From: Chromatiaceae bacterium
GTDB taxonomy: Bacteria; Pseudomonadota; Gammaproteobacteria; Chromatiales; Chromatiaceae
DNA length: 64,000 nt
Direction of reading: 5' to 3'
Assembly (NCBI GenBank): GCA_019356535.1
Contig: CP037918.1
Coordinates: 744,001-808,000, forward strand
Positions 9,504 through 17,765 of this stretch are shown one piece after another; position 1 is the stretch's first letter; each line of letters opens with the position of its first letter. The position numbers and the translations under genes were made by a program. The notes under the pieces are model-generated. The model did no database searches. It saw only the letters and a list, made by a program, of their open reading frames with translations, and was not told the DNA's origin.

Positions 9504-9511
9504 GATTGGTA
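9504..9511. repeat. Left 8-bp target-site duplication of the ISL3 element
   Basis: GATTGGTA directly abuts the left inverted repeat. The matching GATTAGTA lies at 10852-10859, a 7/8 match. ISL3 elements usually duplicate 8 bp. Confidence 0.7.
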
Positions 9512-10851
9512 GGCTCTTCGTCGTTTCGTGTGGAATTGTCCCCACAAGCTGTACCAGGGTATCCGGAGAATCAGCGATGAGGGGCCGGAATGGACGGCAA
9601 CCAGATCTTGCTCCTGGGCTTGGGCATAGAGCCCCCCTGGAAACTGGTGGATCAACGATTGGATACCGACAAGCAGCCGCATGAGTTGCACCTGGAGGTG
9701 AAGGCCGAGCGCGGCGCCAAGTACGCCTGCCCTGTCTGTGGCAGGGAATGCCCCGCCCATGACTTCCAGGAGAAGACTTGGTGGCACCTGAACTTCTTCC
9801 AACACCACTGCTACATCCACGCCTCGGTGCCGCGGGTGAAGTGCCCGTAGCACGGTGTAAAACTGGTCAATGTGCCCTAGGCGCGGAAAGGCAGCGCCTT
9901 CACCCTGCTGTTCGAGCAGGCGGCCCTGACGCTGGCACGGGAGATGCCGGTCAACGCCGCGGCACGGATCATCGGCATCAACCACAAGCGGCTGTGGCGC
10001 ATCGTGCAGCACTATGTGGGCAAGGCGGTTGCCGCCTTCGACCTGTCGGCTGTGCAGGCCATCGGGCTGGACGAGACGGCCAGCAAGCGGGGCCAGAACT
10101 ATGTAATGGTTTTCATCGACATGGAACGCAAGGACAAGCCGGTGCTGTTCGTCACGCCCGGCCATGGCAAGGACACTTTGAAGGCATTCCGTGCGTTCCT
10201 GGAGACCCACCGGGGGGAACCGGAGCAGATCCTGGAAGTCGTCTGTGACATGTCTGGGGCCTTCCTCAGTGGCGTGGCAAAACACCTGACAAAAGCACAA
10301 GTGACAGTGGATTGGTTCCATATCGTGCAGATCTTCACTCGGGCGCTGGATGAGGTGCGCAAGCAGAGAATCGGGTCAAACCCCTTCCAAAGCACCTGCG
10401 CTGGGGGGTGCTCAAGCAGGGAGACGTGGATCACCTGACGACCAACCAGCTCATGGCCATGGCAGAGCTGTTGGACCAAGGGTTGGATACAGCCGCCGCC
10501 TGGCGGGTCAAGGAGCGTCTGCGCTGGGTTCGCCAGGCCAAAACGCCTCAAGCGGTGCGGTGGCGAATCACTCGCTTCATCAACTATGCATCCGAGCTGG
10601 TCGGTGAAGGCGCTCTGCTCGAACCAGTGCGCAAGGCATTGCAGACCCTGCGCACCCATGCAGAGCGTGTGGTCCGTCGATGGACCTCAACCTATACCAA
10701 TGCCCGCTTAGAGGGACTGAACGGAGTCTTCCAGGCGGCCCGCGCCAGAGCCAAGGGATACCGCAACGACGAAACCTTACATCACCATGATCTACATGAT
10801 CGGCAGCCCCGTGGGCGCCGTGTTCAAATCCACTTGAAATGACGAAGAACC
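9512..10851 (+). mobile_element. ISL3-family insertion sequence, degenerate
   Basis: The element is 1340 bp. The left end GGCTCTTCGTCGTTTC pairs with the inverted right end (GGTTCTTCGTCATTTC on the other strand), extending about 27 bp with several mismatches. It encodes one ISL3-type transposase that carries two stop codons and two frameshifts. An imperfect 8-bp target duplication flanks it. It is inserted between the sulfotransferase and a glycosyltransferase of the polysaccharide operon. The decay of gene, ends and target duplication suggests an old, immobile insertion. Confidence 0.88.
9590..10837 (+). pseudogene. ISL3-family transposase, inactivated
   Basis: The N-terminal zinc-finger region (CPVCGRECPAHDF, then HCYIHASVPRVKCP) is followed in the same frame by TAG at 9848 and TAG at 9878, where the family has Glu and Trp codons. 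The frame continues through the helix-turn-helix and DDE regions (IGLDETASKRGQ, VVCDMSGAFLSG, VDWFHIVQ). A one-base deletion near 10364 shifts the frame, restoring it reads AENRVKPLPKHLRW. A one-base insertion near 10780 shifts it back, giving ETFITMIYMIGSPVGAVF and a TGA at 10835-10837. No complete transposase can be made. Confidence 0.9.
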
Positions 10852-10859
10852 GATTAGTA
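10852..10859. repeat. Right 8-bp target-site duplication of the ISL3 element
   Basis: GATTAGTA immediately follows the right inverted repeat and matches GATTGGTA at 9504-9511 except for one base. Confidence 0.7.
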
Positions 10860-10890
10860 TTGGTTAAGGAATGAAAGAGAGTGAGGATTT

Positions 10891-12108
10891 ATGGAACGCC
10901 TGAAGTATGAGGGTTCGCCGCGCTTGGCCATCTGCGTCAGCCATCCAATCCAGTATTACTCACCGCTGTTTCGAGAGCTGGCCGGGCGGGTCGATTTAGA
11001 GGTGTTCTATGCCCATCGACCGACTGGCACCGACCAAGCGCGCGCGGGGTTTGGGGTAGGCTTCGAATGGGATCTCGATCTGCTCTCCGACTATTCTCAT
11101 GTATTTCTGGAAAACCGCGCGAGCGATCCGGGGCTGCACCACTTTGGCGGTTGCGATACCCCCAGGGTGGGGCGCCATCTTGCCGAGGGTAGCTTCGAGG
11201 CGGTACTGGTGATGGGGTGGCACCTGAAGAGCTATGTACAGGCAATCTGGGCGGCCAAACGGCTCGGCCTGCCGGTGATGGTGCGTGGCGACAGTCAATT
11301 GGGTACGGCCCGGTCGCTGGCCAAGCGCGCCGTCAAGCACCTGCTCTATCCGCCCTTGCTGCGGCGGTTCGATGCCGCGCTCTATGTGGGTACGCGCTCG
11401 AGAGCATATTACGAGCATTACGGCTATCCAACGTCGCGGCTATTTCATTCGCCCCATTGCGTGGACAATGACTGGTTCGCTGAACGCGCAACGCCCGAGG
11501 CGAGAGGCGAGTTGCGCGCCCGACTGGACATCGGTGACAACACCGCCCTGGTCTTGTTCGCCGGCAAGTTGGTGCCCTTCAAACGCCCCCTCGATGTAGT
11601 GGAGGCCTGCACCCGGCTGCGCGACCAAGGCAAGGACGTACAGTTGCTGATTGCGGGCGCCGGGGAATTGGAGGAACAGATCAGGGCAAATGCGCACCAA
11701 ACTGGTCTTCCCCTTCACTTGTTGGGTTTTTGCAACCAGACTGAAATGCCCGCGGCCTATGCGGCGGCAGATGTATTGGTGCTTCCTTCTTCTGCTTACG
11801 AGACCTGGGGATTGGTGGCCAACGAGGCGCTGGCATGCGGCACGCCGATTGTGGTCTCCGATGCCTGTGGTTGTGCGCAGGACCTGGCCAATTCCGACAA
11901 CGCCGGTCGCTCCTTTCCTGTTGGCGACATCGATGCCCTAGCGCAGGCATTGGCGCAAGTATTGCACCATCCGCCCGATGCATCATCCATACGTGACTTG
12001 GCCGAGACACATTCCATCCCGAAGGCTGTGGATGGGATCGTCACCGCCCTGCATGCCGTCAGCGCTGCGCGACATGGGCAGTCTGCAATTGGGGGTACTC
12101 GGGCATGA
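10891..12108 (+). CDS. Glycosyltransferase family 4
   Basis: A 405-residue GT-B enzyme. The N-terminal strand LAICVSHPIQYYSPLFREL and the later LVLFAGKLVPFKRPLDVVEA, LLIAGAGELEEQ and SSAYETWGLVANEALACGTP segments give the full family 4 pattern including the ExWGLVxNEA donor site. ATG 10891 is preceded by GTGAGGA. It is the first gene after the ISL3 insertion and overlaps the next gene as ATGA, so it needs either read-through across the IS or a promoter in its right end. Composition is GC-rich again. Confidence 0.87.
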   Translation: MERLKYEGSPRLAICVSHPIQYYSPLFRELAGRVDLEVFYAHRPTGTDQARAGFGVGFEWDLDLLSDYSHVFLENRASDPGLHHFGGCDTPRVGRHLAEGSFEAVLVMGWHLKSYVQAIWAAKRLGLPVMVRGDSQLGTARSLAKRAVKHLLYPPLLRRFDAALYVGTRSRAYYEHYGYPTSRLFHSPHCVDNDWFAERATPEARGELRARLDIGDNTALVLFAGKLVPFKRPLDVVEACTRLRDQGKDVQLLIAGAGELEEQIRANAHQTGLPLHLLGFCNQTEMPAAYAAADVLVLPSSAYETWGLVANEALACGTPIVVSDACGCAQDLANSDNAGRSFPVGDIDALAQALAQVLHHPPDASSIRDLAETHSIPKAVDGIVTALHAVSAARHGQSAIGGTRA

Positions 12109-13586
12109 GCACAGGCATGGAGCAAGGCGTGGTTTTATCACCGGGTGGTGTGCGCAATCCCTCCTTGGGCAGGCGCCGATTGCCCGCGGGCGTTTCCCTG
12201 TTGGGGCTGGCCCTGTCACTGCTGGCACTCGTCGGGCCGAATTGGCCCTTGGCGTTGGTGGCCACTGCGGTTGTGATGCTGGGGATCTGGCTGTTATGGC
12301 GGCCGGGTGAGTCGCCCATACTGCTCTTCGTGTTTCTCTTCGCCTGGCTGCAGGCTGCGGTACAGCTCTATGTTGCCAACATCAAGGGCGTGTCCGCTGT
12401 CGAGTTGAACCAATTTGTGGGGGATACCGATCAGGCGACCCTGCTTTCCCTGCTTGCCTGCCTCATGCTGGCAGTGGGGCTGCGCGTGGGGGCGGGTCCC
12501 TGGCGATTGAATGATGGGATATTGGCGAAGTCGGTTGCCCAGGCCGTGTCACTGCGTCGCTGGTTCATACTGTACCTGGCGGCGCTGGGGATTTCGACTC
12601 TTCTGACAGGTACGGCCTGGAGCTTCGGTGGAGTGCGTCAGATTATCTTGGCCTTGGCGAGTCTGAAATGGGCCTTTTTCTGGATGCTCGCCTACGCCAC
12701 TTTTGCGCGGCGGCAGCCGGCGGGGCTGTATTTGGCGATCGCCTTTGGCATAGAGCTAATACTTGGGTTCAGCGGCTATTTTTCAGGCTTTAAGACGGTT
12801 TTCTTTTTCACCTTTCTTGCGATGGCTGCCGCGGGATTTCGAATAGCACCAAAACAATCCATGGTATTGGCCATCTCGGGTGGACTGCTCCTTGTTATCG
12901 GTGCTCTCTGGTCAGAAATCAAAGTGGAGTACCGGCAATTCATCAGCGGATATACGGGACAACAAGTGGTGGTGGTTGGCCCTGTGGAGCGATATGAAAA
13001 ACTGATCGATCTTGCTAGCGATATAGATGCCGGTAGTTTGAGGAATGGTTTTGAAAAGCTTTTTTTACGGATAGCCTATGTCGATTTTTTTTCTGTCGTA
13101 CTGGATACTGTGCCGGGCAGCTACCCTCATACCTATGGTGCTCTCTGGTGGGATGGGATCCGGCGCTCGTTCATGCCCCGTTTATTTTTCCCGGATAAAA
13201 AGGCGATAAACGATTCTGAATTGGTTAACCGCTATACCGGATTGGGTGTTGCCGGTGCCAAGCAGGGCACCTCCATCAGCCTGGGCTACCTAGCGGAGTC
13301 CTACATCGATTTCGGACCATGGCTAATGTTTGCGCCCCTGTTCCTTCTTGCTTGGGCGGCGGGCCGTGTCTACCGCTGGTACTTGAAAAATCCGGCTAGC
13401 GCGGGGCTGTTGGGAATGGCGATCGCAACCGTGATGTTGTTCCCACTGGCGGGCCTGGAAACCAGTATCGTCAAGCTCATCGGGGCACTTTTGCTACGGT
13501 TTCTAGCATCGCTCATCGTCATCTACTACTTGGTTCCTAGGTTTTTGCCCTGGGTGCTCACCACGACACAAGGAAGGGGGAGATAG
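12105..13586 (+). CDS. O-antigen/exopolysaccharide polymerase-like membrane protein (Wzy candidate)
   Basis: A 493-residue polytopic membrane protein with about ten or more hydrophobic segments and a large, more polar loop around residues 280-380 (KVEYRQFISGYTG, SFMPRLFFPDKKAINDSE). This layout fits Wzy-type polymerases, which join flipped repeat units in the periplasm and share little sequence. It overlaps both neighbours closely (ATGA upstream, one base before the next GTG). No other multi-spanning protein in this first block besides the flippase could serve as polymerase. The role is inferred from topology and context. Confidence 0.7.
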   Translation: MSTGMEQGVVLSPGGVRNPSLGRRRLPAGVSLLGLALSLLALVGPNWPLALVATAVVMLGIWLLWRPGESPILLFVFLFAWLQAAVQLYVANIKGVSAVELNQFVGDTDQATLLSLLACLMLAVGLRVGAGPWRLNDGILAKSVAQAVSLRRWFILYLAALGISTLLTGTAWSFGGVRQIILALASLKWAFFWMLAYATFARRQPAGLYLAIAFGIELILGFSGYFSGFKTVFFFTFLAMAAAGFRIAPKQSMVLAISGGLLLVIGALWSEIKVEYRQFISGYTGQQVVVVGPVERYEKLIDLASDIDAGSLRNGFEKLFLRIAYVDFFSVVLDTVPGSYPHTYGALWWDGIRRSFMPRLFFPDKKAINDSELVNRYTGLGVAGAKQGTSISLGYLAESYIDFGPWLMFAPLFLLAWAAGRVYRWYLKNPASAGLLGMAIATVMLFPLAGLETSIVKLIGALLLRFLASLIVIYYLVPRFLPWVLTTTQGRGR

Positions 13587-13587
13587 T

Positions 13588-14814
13588 GTGGTGCGTGTCC
13601 TGCAGGTCATACCGTCGGTATCGATGGTGCATGGGGGGCCAAGTCGTGCCATACGTGCTATGGAATCAGCACTCGCTAGGCGTGGGGTTGAGGTTGAGAC
13701 AGTCACTACAGATGACGAGGGCACCGGACGCCGTAACGGCATACCGGACGGCGGGGCAATCGAAGAAAACGGTGTGCTACGCCGCTATTTCCGAAAAAGG
13801 ACCGAGTTTTACAAGGTCGCGCCCGGTATGGCGCGTTGGTTGTCAAGAAACATTCAGAACTATGACCTGGTGCATATTCATGCGCTGTTTTCCTTTTCCA
13901 GCACCATGGCGGCGAGCGCAGCACGGCGGCAAGGTGTGCCCTATATCGTTCGGCCGTTGGGCGTATTGAACCGTTACGGGATCGAAAACCGCCGGCCCGG
14001 GCTTAAACGTTTGTCCCTCCGGTACATCGAGGGACCGATCTTGCGGGAAGCGGCGGCGATACATTTCACCGCCTGGGCAGAAAGAGAGGAGGTGAGCCAT
14101 TTGGGCATCGCGATGCGCAGGGCGGCTGTGATCCCGCTTGGTGTGGTCGAGGTCGATCCGAATGTACCGCCACTAGGTAGTAACGGTGAGGCCGTCAGCC
14201 CTGCACGGGAACGCCGGCTGCTTTTTCTGTCGCGGCTGGACCCAATAAAAAATATCGAGGGTCTGCTGTCTGCCTTTCGGCAGGTGCTAGACAGGATGCC
14301 AGAAGCGCGGTTGTCCATTGCGGGGAGCGGCCAGGAAGGCTACGTTGCGGCTTTGCAAGCCCAGGCAAAATCTCTCGGAATACAGGATCGCGTGGATTGG
14401 CTGGGGTACGTCGAAGGCGCGGCGAAACAGGCGGTGATGAGGGCAGCCGATCTGTTCGTCTTGCCGTCGTTTTCGGAGAACTTTGGCATTGCCGCTGTAG
14501 AGGCCCTGGCCGCCGGCCTGCCCTGCGTCCTAGGGCAGGGGGTTGCGATAGCGGAAGATGTAGCAGCGGCTCAGGCTGGTGTTGCTGTCGCTCCCAAGGC
14601 CGATGCGATCGCTGAAGGAATCCTGGCGGTAATGGCGGGTCGGGAAAGGTGGCATGCCATGGCTTTGAATGCGATGCAATTGGCGAGGGAGCGCTATTCG
14701 GTGGGCGCTATGAGCCGGGCTTTGGCCGCGCTCTATGAGGAGATCCTTACGGATGGCGGGCAATTGGCTGGCGATCTTTGCAGTGATGCACGAGGAAGGG
14801 GGACGGATGTCTGA
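13588..14814 (+). CDS. Glycosyltransferase family 4
   Basis: A 408-residue enzyme with the N-terminal VLQVIPSVSMVHGGPSRAI loop (acceptor/diphosphate side), the domain-joining LLFLSRLDPIKNIEGLLSAF and the donor site SFSENFGIAAVEALAAGLP. It starts at GTG 13588 (a second GTG follows immediately) and ends 8 bases inside the next gene. It is a typical repeat-unit assembly glycosyltransferase. Sugar unknown. Confidence 0.86.
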   Translation: MVRVLQVIPSVSMVHGGPSRAIRAMESALARRGVEVETVTTDDEGTGRRNGIPDGGAIEENGVLRRYFRKRTEFYKVAPGMARWLSRNIQNYDLVHIHALFSFSSTMAASAARRQGVPYIVRPLGVLNRYGIENRRPGLKRLSLRYIEGPILREAAAIHFTAWAEREEVSHLGIAMRRAAVIPLGVVEVDPNVPPLGSNGEAVSPARERRLLFLSRLDPIKNIEGLLSAFRQVLDRMPEARLSIAGSGQEGYVAALQAQAKSLGIQDRVDWLGYVEGAAKQAVMRAADLFVLPSFSENFGIAAVEALAAGLPCVLGQGVAIAEDVAAAQAGVAVAPKADAIAEGILAVMAGRERWHAMALNAMQLARERYSVGAMSRALAALYEEILTDGGQLAGDLCSDARGRGTDV

Positions 14815-15643
14815 AAAGACGGGACGTTCGGTGAGTGTCATGATCTTCACTCTTGATGAGGAACTGCATCTCCCGGTATGCCTCCAACATCTTGGCTGGT
14901 GTAATGATGTCATCATCGTCGACTCCTTCAGCACGGACCGGACAGAAGAAATCGCAAGAGGGCACGGGGCCCGTTTTTTTCAGCATGCCTTCGAGGGCTT
15001 TGGCAAGCAGCGAAATTGGGCGCTGGACAACATCGATGTGAAGCACGACTGGGTGCTGATCCTGGATGCCGATGAACGGGTGCCGGAAGAGTTGGCCGAC
15101 GAACTGTGTCGAATCGCCGCGCAGGCACCCGAGGGTGTCGGGGCGTTTCGTGTGCGCAGACGTTTCTACATGTGGGGCCGTTGGTTGCGGTACAGCAGCT
15201 TGTATCCCACCTGGGTCGTGCGCTTCCTTCACAAGGAGCGTGTGCGCTATATCAACCGGGGGCACGCGGAGACCCAGGAGGTCCAGGGAGAGATTCGGGA
15301 TCTCGAGCATGACCTGATCGATGAGAACCTCAAGGGAATCGATGAATGGTTCGAGCGGCAGAACCGCTATTCGACCAAGGATGCAATGTACGAGTTGCGG
15401 CAGCAGGGTGATGCGCTGCGAATTGGCGAATTGTTGTCGCGAGACCCCCTGAAGCGTCGTGCCGCCCTCAAGCGTCTTGCCTGGCGCATGCCGGCAAGGC
15501 CACTGATCTATTTCCTGTACAGCTATATCTGGCGGCGGGGATTCCTGGATGGGAAAGACGGGTTGGTATTTTGCCTGATGAAGGCGCTGTATCAGCGAAT
15601 GGTTGCGATAAAGAAATACGATGCAAGACGAAGATCGAGTTAG
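14807..15643 (+). CDS. Glycosyltransferase family 2
   Basis: I start at ATG 14807, preceded by AGGAAGGGGG. Longer in-frame starts lie within the preceding gene. The 278-residue GT-A protein has the N-terminal VSVMIFTLDEELHLP strand, the VDSFSTDRTEEIA motif, WVLILDADERVP containing the DAD metal-binding motif, and the RGHAETQEVQGE segment. This is the WaaE/KdtX-like branch of family 2 that often adds a sugar to lipopolysaccharide core or polysaccharide. The link to that branch is by pattern only. Confidence 0.85.
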   Translation: MSEKTGRSVSVMIFTLDEELHLPVCLQHLGWCNDVIIVDSFSTDRTEEIARGHGARFFQHAFEGFGKQRNWALDNIDVKHDWVLILDADERVPEELADELCRIAAQAPEGVGAFRVRRRFYMWGRWLRYSSLYPTWVVRFLHKERVRYINRGHAETQEVQGEIRDLEHDLIDENLKGIDEWFERQNRYSTKDAMYELRQQGDALRIGELLSRDPLKRRAALKRLAWRMPARPLIYFLYSYIWRRGFLDGKDGLVFCLMKALYQRMVAIKKYDARRRSS

Positions 15644-15652
15644 CGGTGTGGT

Positions 15653-16728
15653 ATGAAATACCGAAACCTGGAAAAACTTGAGGCACTTAGGGGCAGGCTG
15701 CCGTTTATGTTGTGCTCTCGCATGTCATTCCGCATCATGGATTGGTGGTTTTTGGTATTGATCTTGGGGGTTTTTTCAGGTTTGGCCAGGAAGCGGTCAT
15801 ATTGTTCTTTATTCTGTCGGGATTTGTCATAAATTACTCCTTTTCTTGCAGTAAGAGAAAAACATTTGGAGACTATTTTTTCAAGCGCTTCTCCAGGATA
15901 TATATACCCCTTGTGATTGTCATGTTTGTTGGCTGGGCTGTGGAGTGTGTTGGCGTTGGTGAGATTGTGGATCCGCAAGTTAGAGAATTGATTCTGAATC
16001 TCCTTATGCTGCAGGATGTTAGTGATCTCAAGCCTGGCGTTGTAGTTGATCCATATATGCATAACACCCCTCTGTGGTCATTGTCCTATGAGTGGTGGTT
16101 TTATATGATCTATTTCCCGTTGAAGAAGTATGTGGGTGATGACGAGGCCAGGGATCTGGTGGTGTTTTTATTGGTCGTTGTGTCATCTCTTGTGTATATG
16201 TGGAAACCTGGGTTTCCGCAGAGAGTCCTGATGTATATGAGCATCTGGTGGCTTGGTGTGGCCTTGTCAAATTTATATATTAGGGAAAGAAGGCTGCACT
16301 TGGGTGGTATTCTTGTGCCACTTTTGGCTGTGGGTGTCGTGGCCATGGTGAATGGCGTAAATGTTTATCAGTCTTTTGTTTCTGGTGGATATCGTGGTCT
16401 TGGGGTCCACCCGGTATTGGAGATGCGGCATCATGTGTTTGGGGCGTTGGCGGTGGTGCTGGCTTTGGTTTGGATGTCGAAGGGGTGGATTGGGTTTAAT
16501 AAAATTGTCCGTCCATTTCGGGTGTTTGCGCCAATCTCTTATGTCATATATATAAGCCACCATTATCTGGTTGTGGGGGCCGGGTATCTTTCATTTGTTG
16601 GGAGCAGGTATCTCGAGCTTGCCGGTTATTTTGTTGTCATGGTGGGCTTTGCATATTTTCTGGAGGTCGTCTTGTATCCTTATTTACGCTCAATGGCGTT
16701 GAGGGTAATGGTTCCTTCAGTGATTTAG
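15653..16728 (+). pseudogene. Acyltransferase 3 family membrane protein, frameshifted near its start
   Basis: ATG 15653 opens with MKYRNLEKLEALRG, the classical family start, but the frame then departs. The next frame continues with AAVYVVLSHVIPHHG and runs through an intact multi-spanning acyltransferase (FGQEAVILFFILSGFVI, YEWWFYMIYFPLK) to 16728. Restoring one G in the short G run at 15690-15693 gives LRGQAAVYVVLSH, an excellent family match. Either the gene is inactivated, slippage-controlled, or the base is missing from the assembly. Acyltransferase 3 proteins O-acetylate polysaccharides. GC is lower than in neighbouring genes. Confidence 0.82.
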
Positions 16729-16744
16729 GCGCTTTGGAGGGGGT

Positions 16745-17764
16745 ATGTCATCAATTCTCGTAACCGGCGGCGCCGGTTATATCGGCTCCCATATGGTCAA
16801 GATGCTGTCGCAGGCAGGCCATGAGGTGGTGGTTTTCGACAACTTGTCCCGTGGCTTTCGTGATGCGGTGATTGCCGGACAACTGGTGGAAGGCGACTTG
16901 CGCAATGCAACTGATATTCAGAGCCTGTTCAATGGCAGGTCGTTCGATGCGGTCATCCATTTTGCGGCCTTTGCCTATGTGGGCGAGTCGGTCTCCGCAC
17001 CGCGGGAATATTATGAGAACAATGTTACCGGGACCTTCAATCTGCTGTCCGGGATGCTCGATGCCGGAGTGAAGCAGTTTGTGTTCTCTTCGACCTGTGC
17101 CACATACGGTGTGCCGGAGTCCAATCCGATCACAGAGGACCATCCCCAGCAGCCGATCAATCCCTATGGCTATACGAAACTGGTCATCGAACGCATGCTG
17201 GCGGATTTTTCGCAGGCCTACGGGATGCGCAGTATCGCGCTGCGCTATTTCAATGCGGCTGGTTGCGACCCGGATGGCGAGCTGGGGGAACGGCACGATC
17301 CCGAAACCCACCTGATACCCTTGGTCCTTCAAGAGGCCTTGCGGGTGCTCGAGGGGGGCGATCCTGCCGATACCCGGCTGGAAGTGTTCGGGGACGATTT
17401 CGATACTCCCGATGGTACCTGTGTGCGTGACTACATCCATGTAACCGATCTGTGCACGGCACACATGGCGGCGCTGGATCGGTTGGCTTCGGGCGCCGTG
17501 GCAGGTACCGAGGCCTACAACCTGGGCAATGGCAATGGCTTCTCGGTCAGGGAAGTCATCGATGCTTGTCGCCGGGTGACAGGGGTCGATATTCAGTATC
17601 GGGTATCCGACCGTCGACCCGGTGACCCGGCTGCGTTGGTCGGTGCCGCGGACAGGGCTCACGATGCGTTGGATTGGCGGCCAGTGTATTCAGATCTCGA
17701 TGTCATCATCGAGACGGCCTGGCGCTGGATGAATAAGCGGTTTGGCCCCAAGCAGGATGGATGA
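16745..17764 (+). CDS. galE: UDP-glucose 4-epimerase
   Basis: A 339-residue short-chain dehydrogenase/reductase with the NAD-binding GGAGYIGSHM at residues 8-17, the FSSTCATYG segment and the catalytic YGYTKLVIE (YxxxK). It also has the ALRYFNAAGCDP and VRDYIHVTDL stretches specific to GalE. It interconverts UDP-glucose and UDP-galactose (possibly also the N-acetyl forms), providing galactose-type donors for the glycosyltransferases around it. TTGGAGGGG precedes ATG 16745. The length is normal. Confidence 0.93.
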   Translation: MSSILVTGGAGYIGSHMVKMLSQAGHEVVVFDNLSRGFRDAVIAGQLVEGDLRNATDIQSLFNGRSFDAVIHFAAFAYVGESVSAPREYYENNVTGTFNLLSGMLDAGVKQFVFSSTCATYGVPESNPITEDHPQQPINPYGYTKLVIERMLADFSQAYGMRSIALRYFNAAGCDPDGELGERHDPETHLIPLVLQEALRVLEGGDPADTRLEVFGDDFDTPDGTCVRDYIHVTDLCTAHMAALDRLASGAVAGTEAYNLGNGNGFSVREVIDACRRVTGVDIQYRVSDRRPGDPAALVGAADRAHDALDWRPVYSDLDVIIETAWRWMNKRFGPKQDG

Positions 17765-17765
17765 A

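Noticed and set aside
9512-10851. Reading the ISL3 transposase as separate small genes
   Set aside because: The pieces join into one family protein when two stops and two one-base shifts are corrected, so they are fragments of one dead gene.
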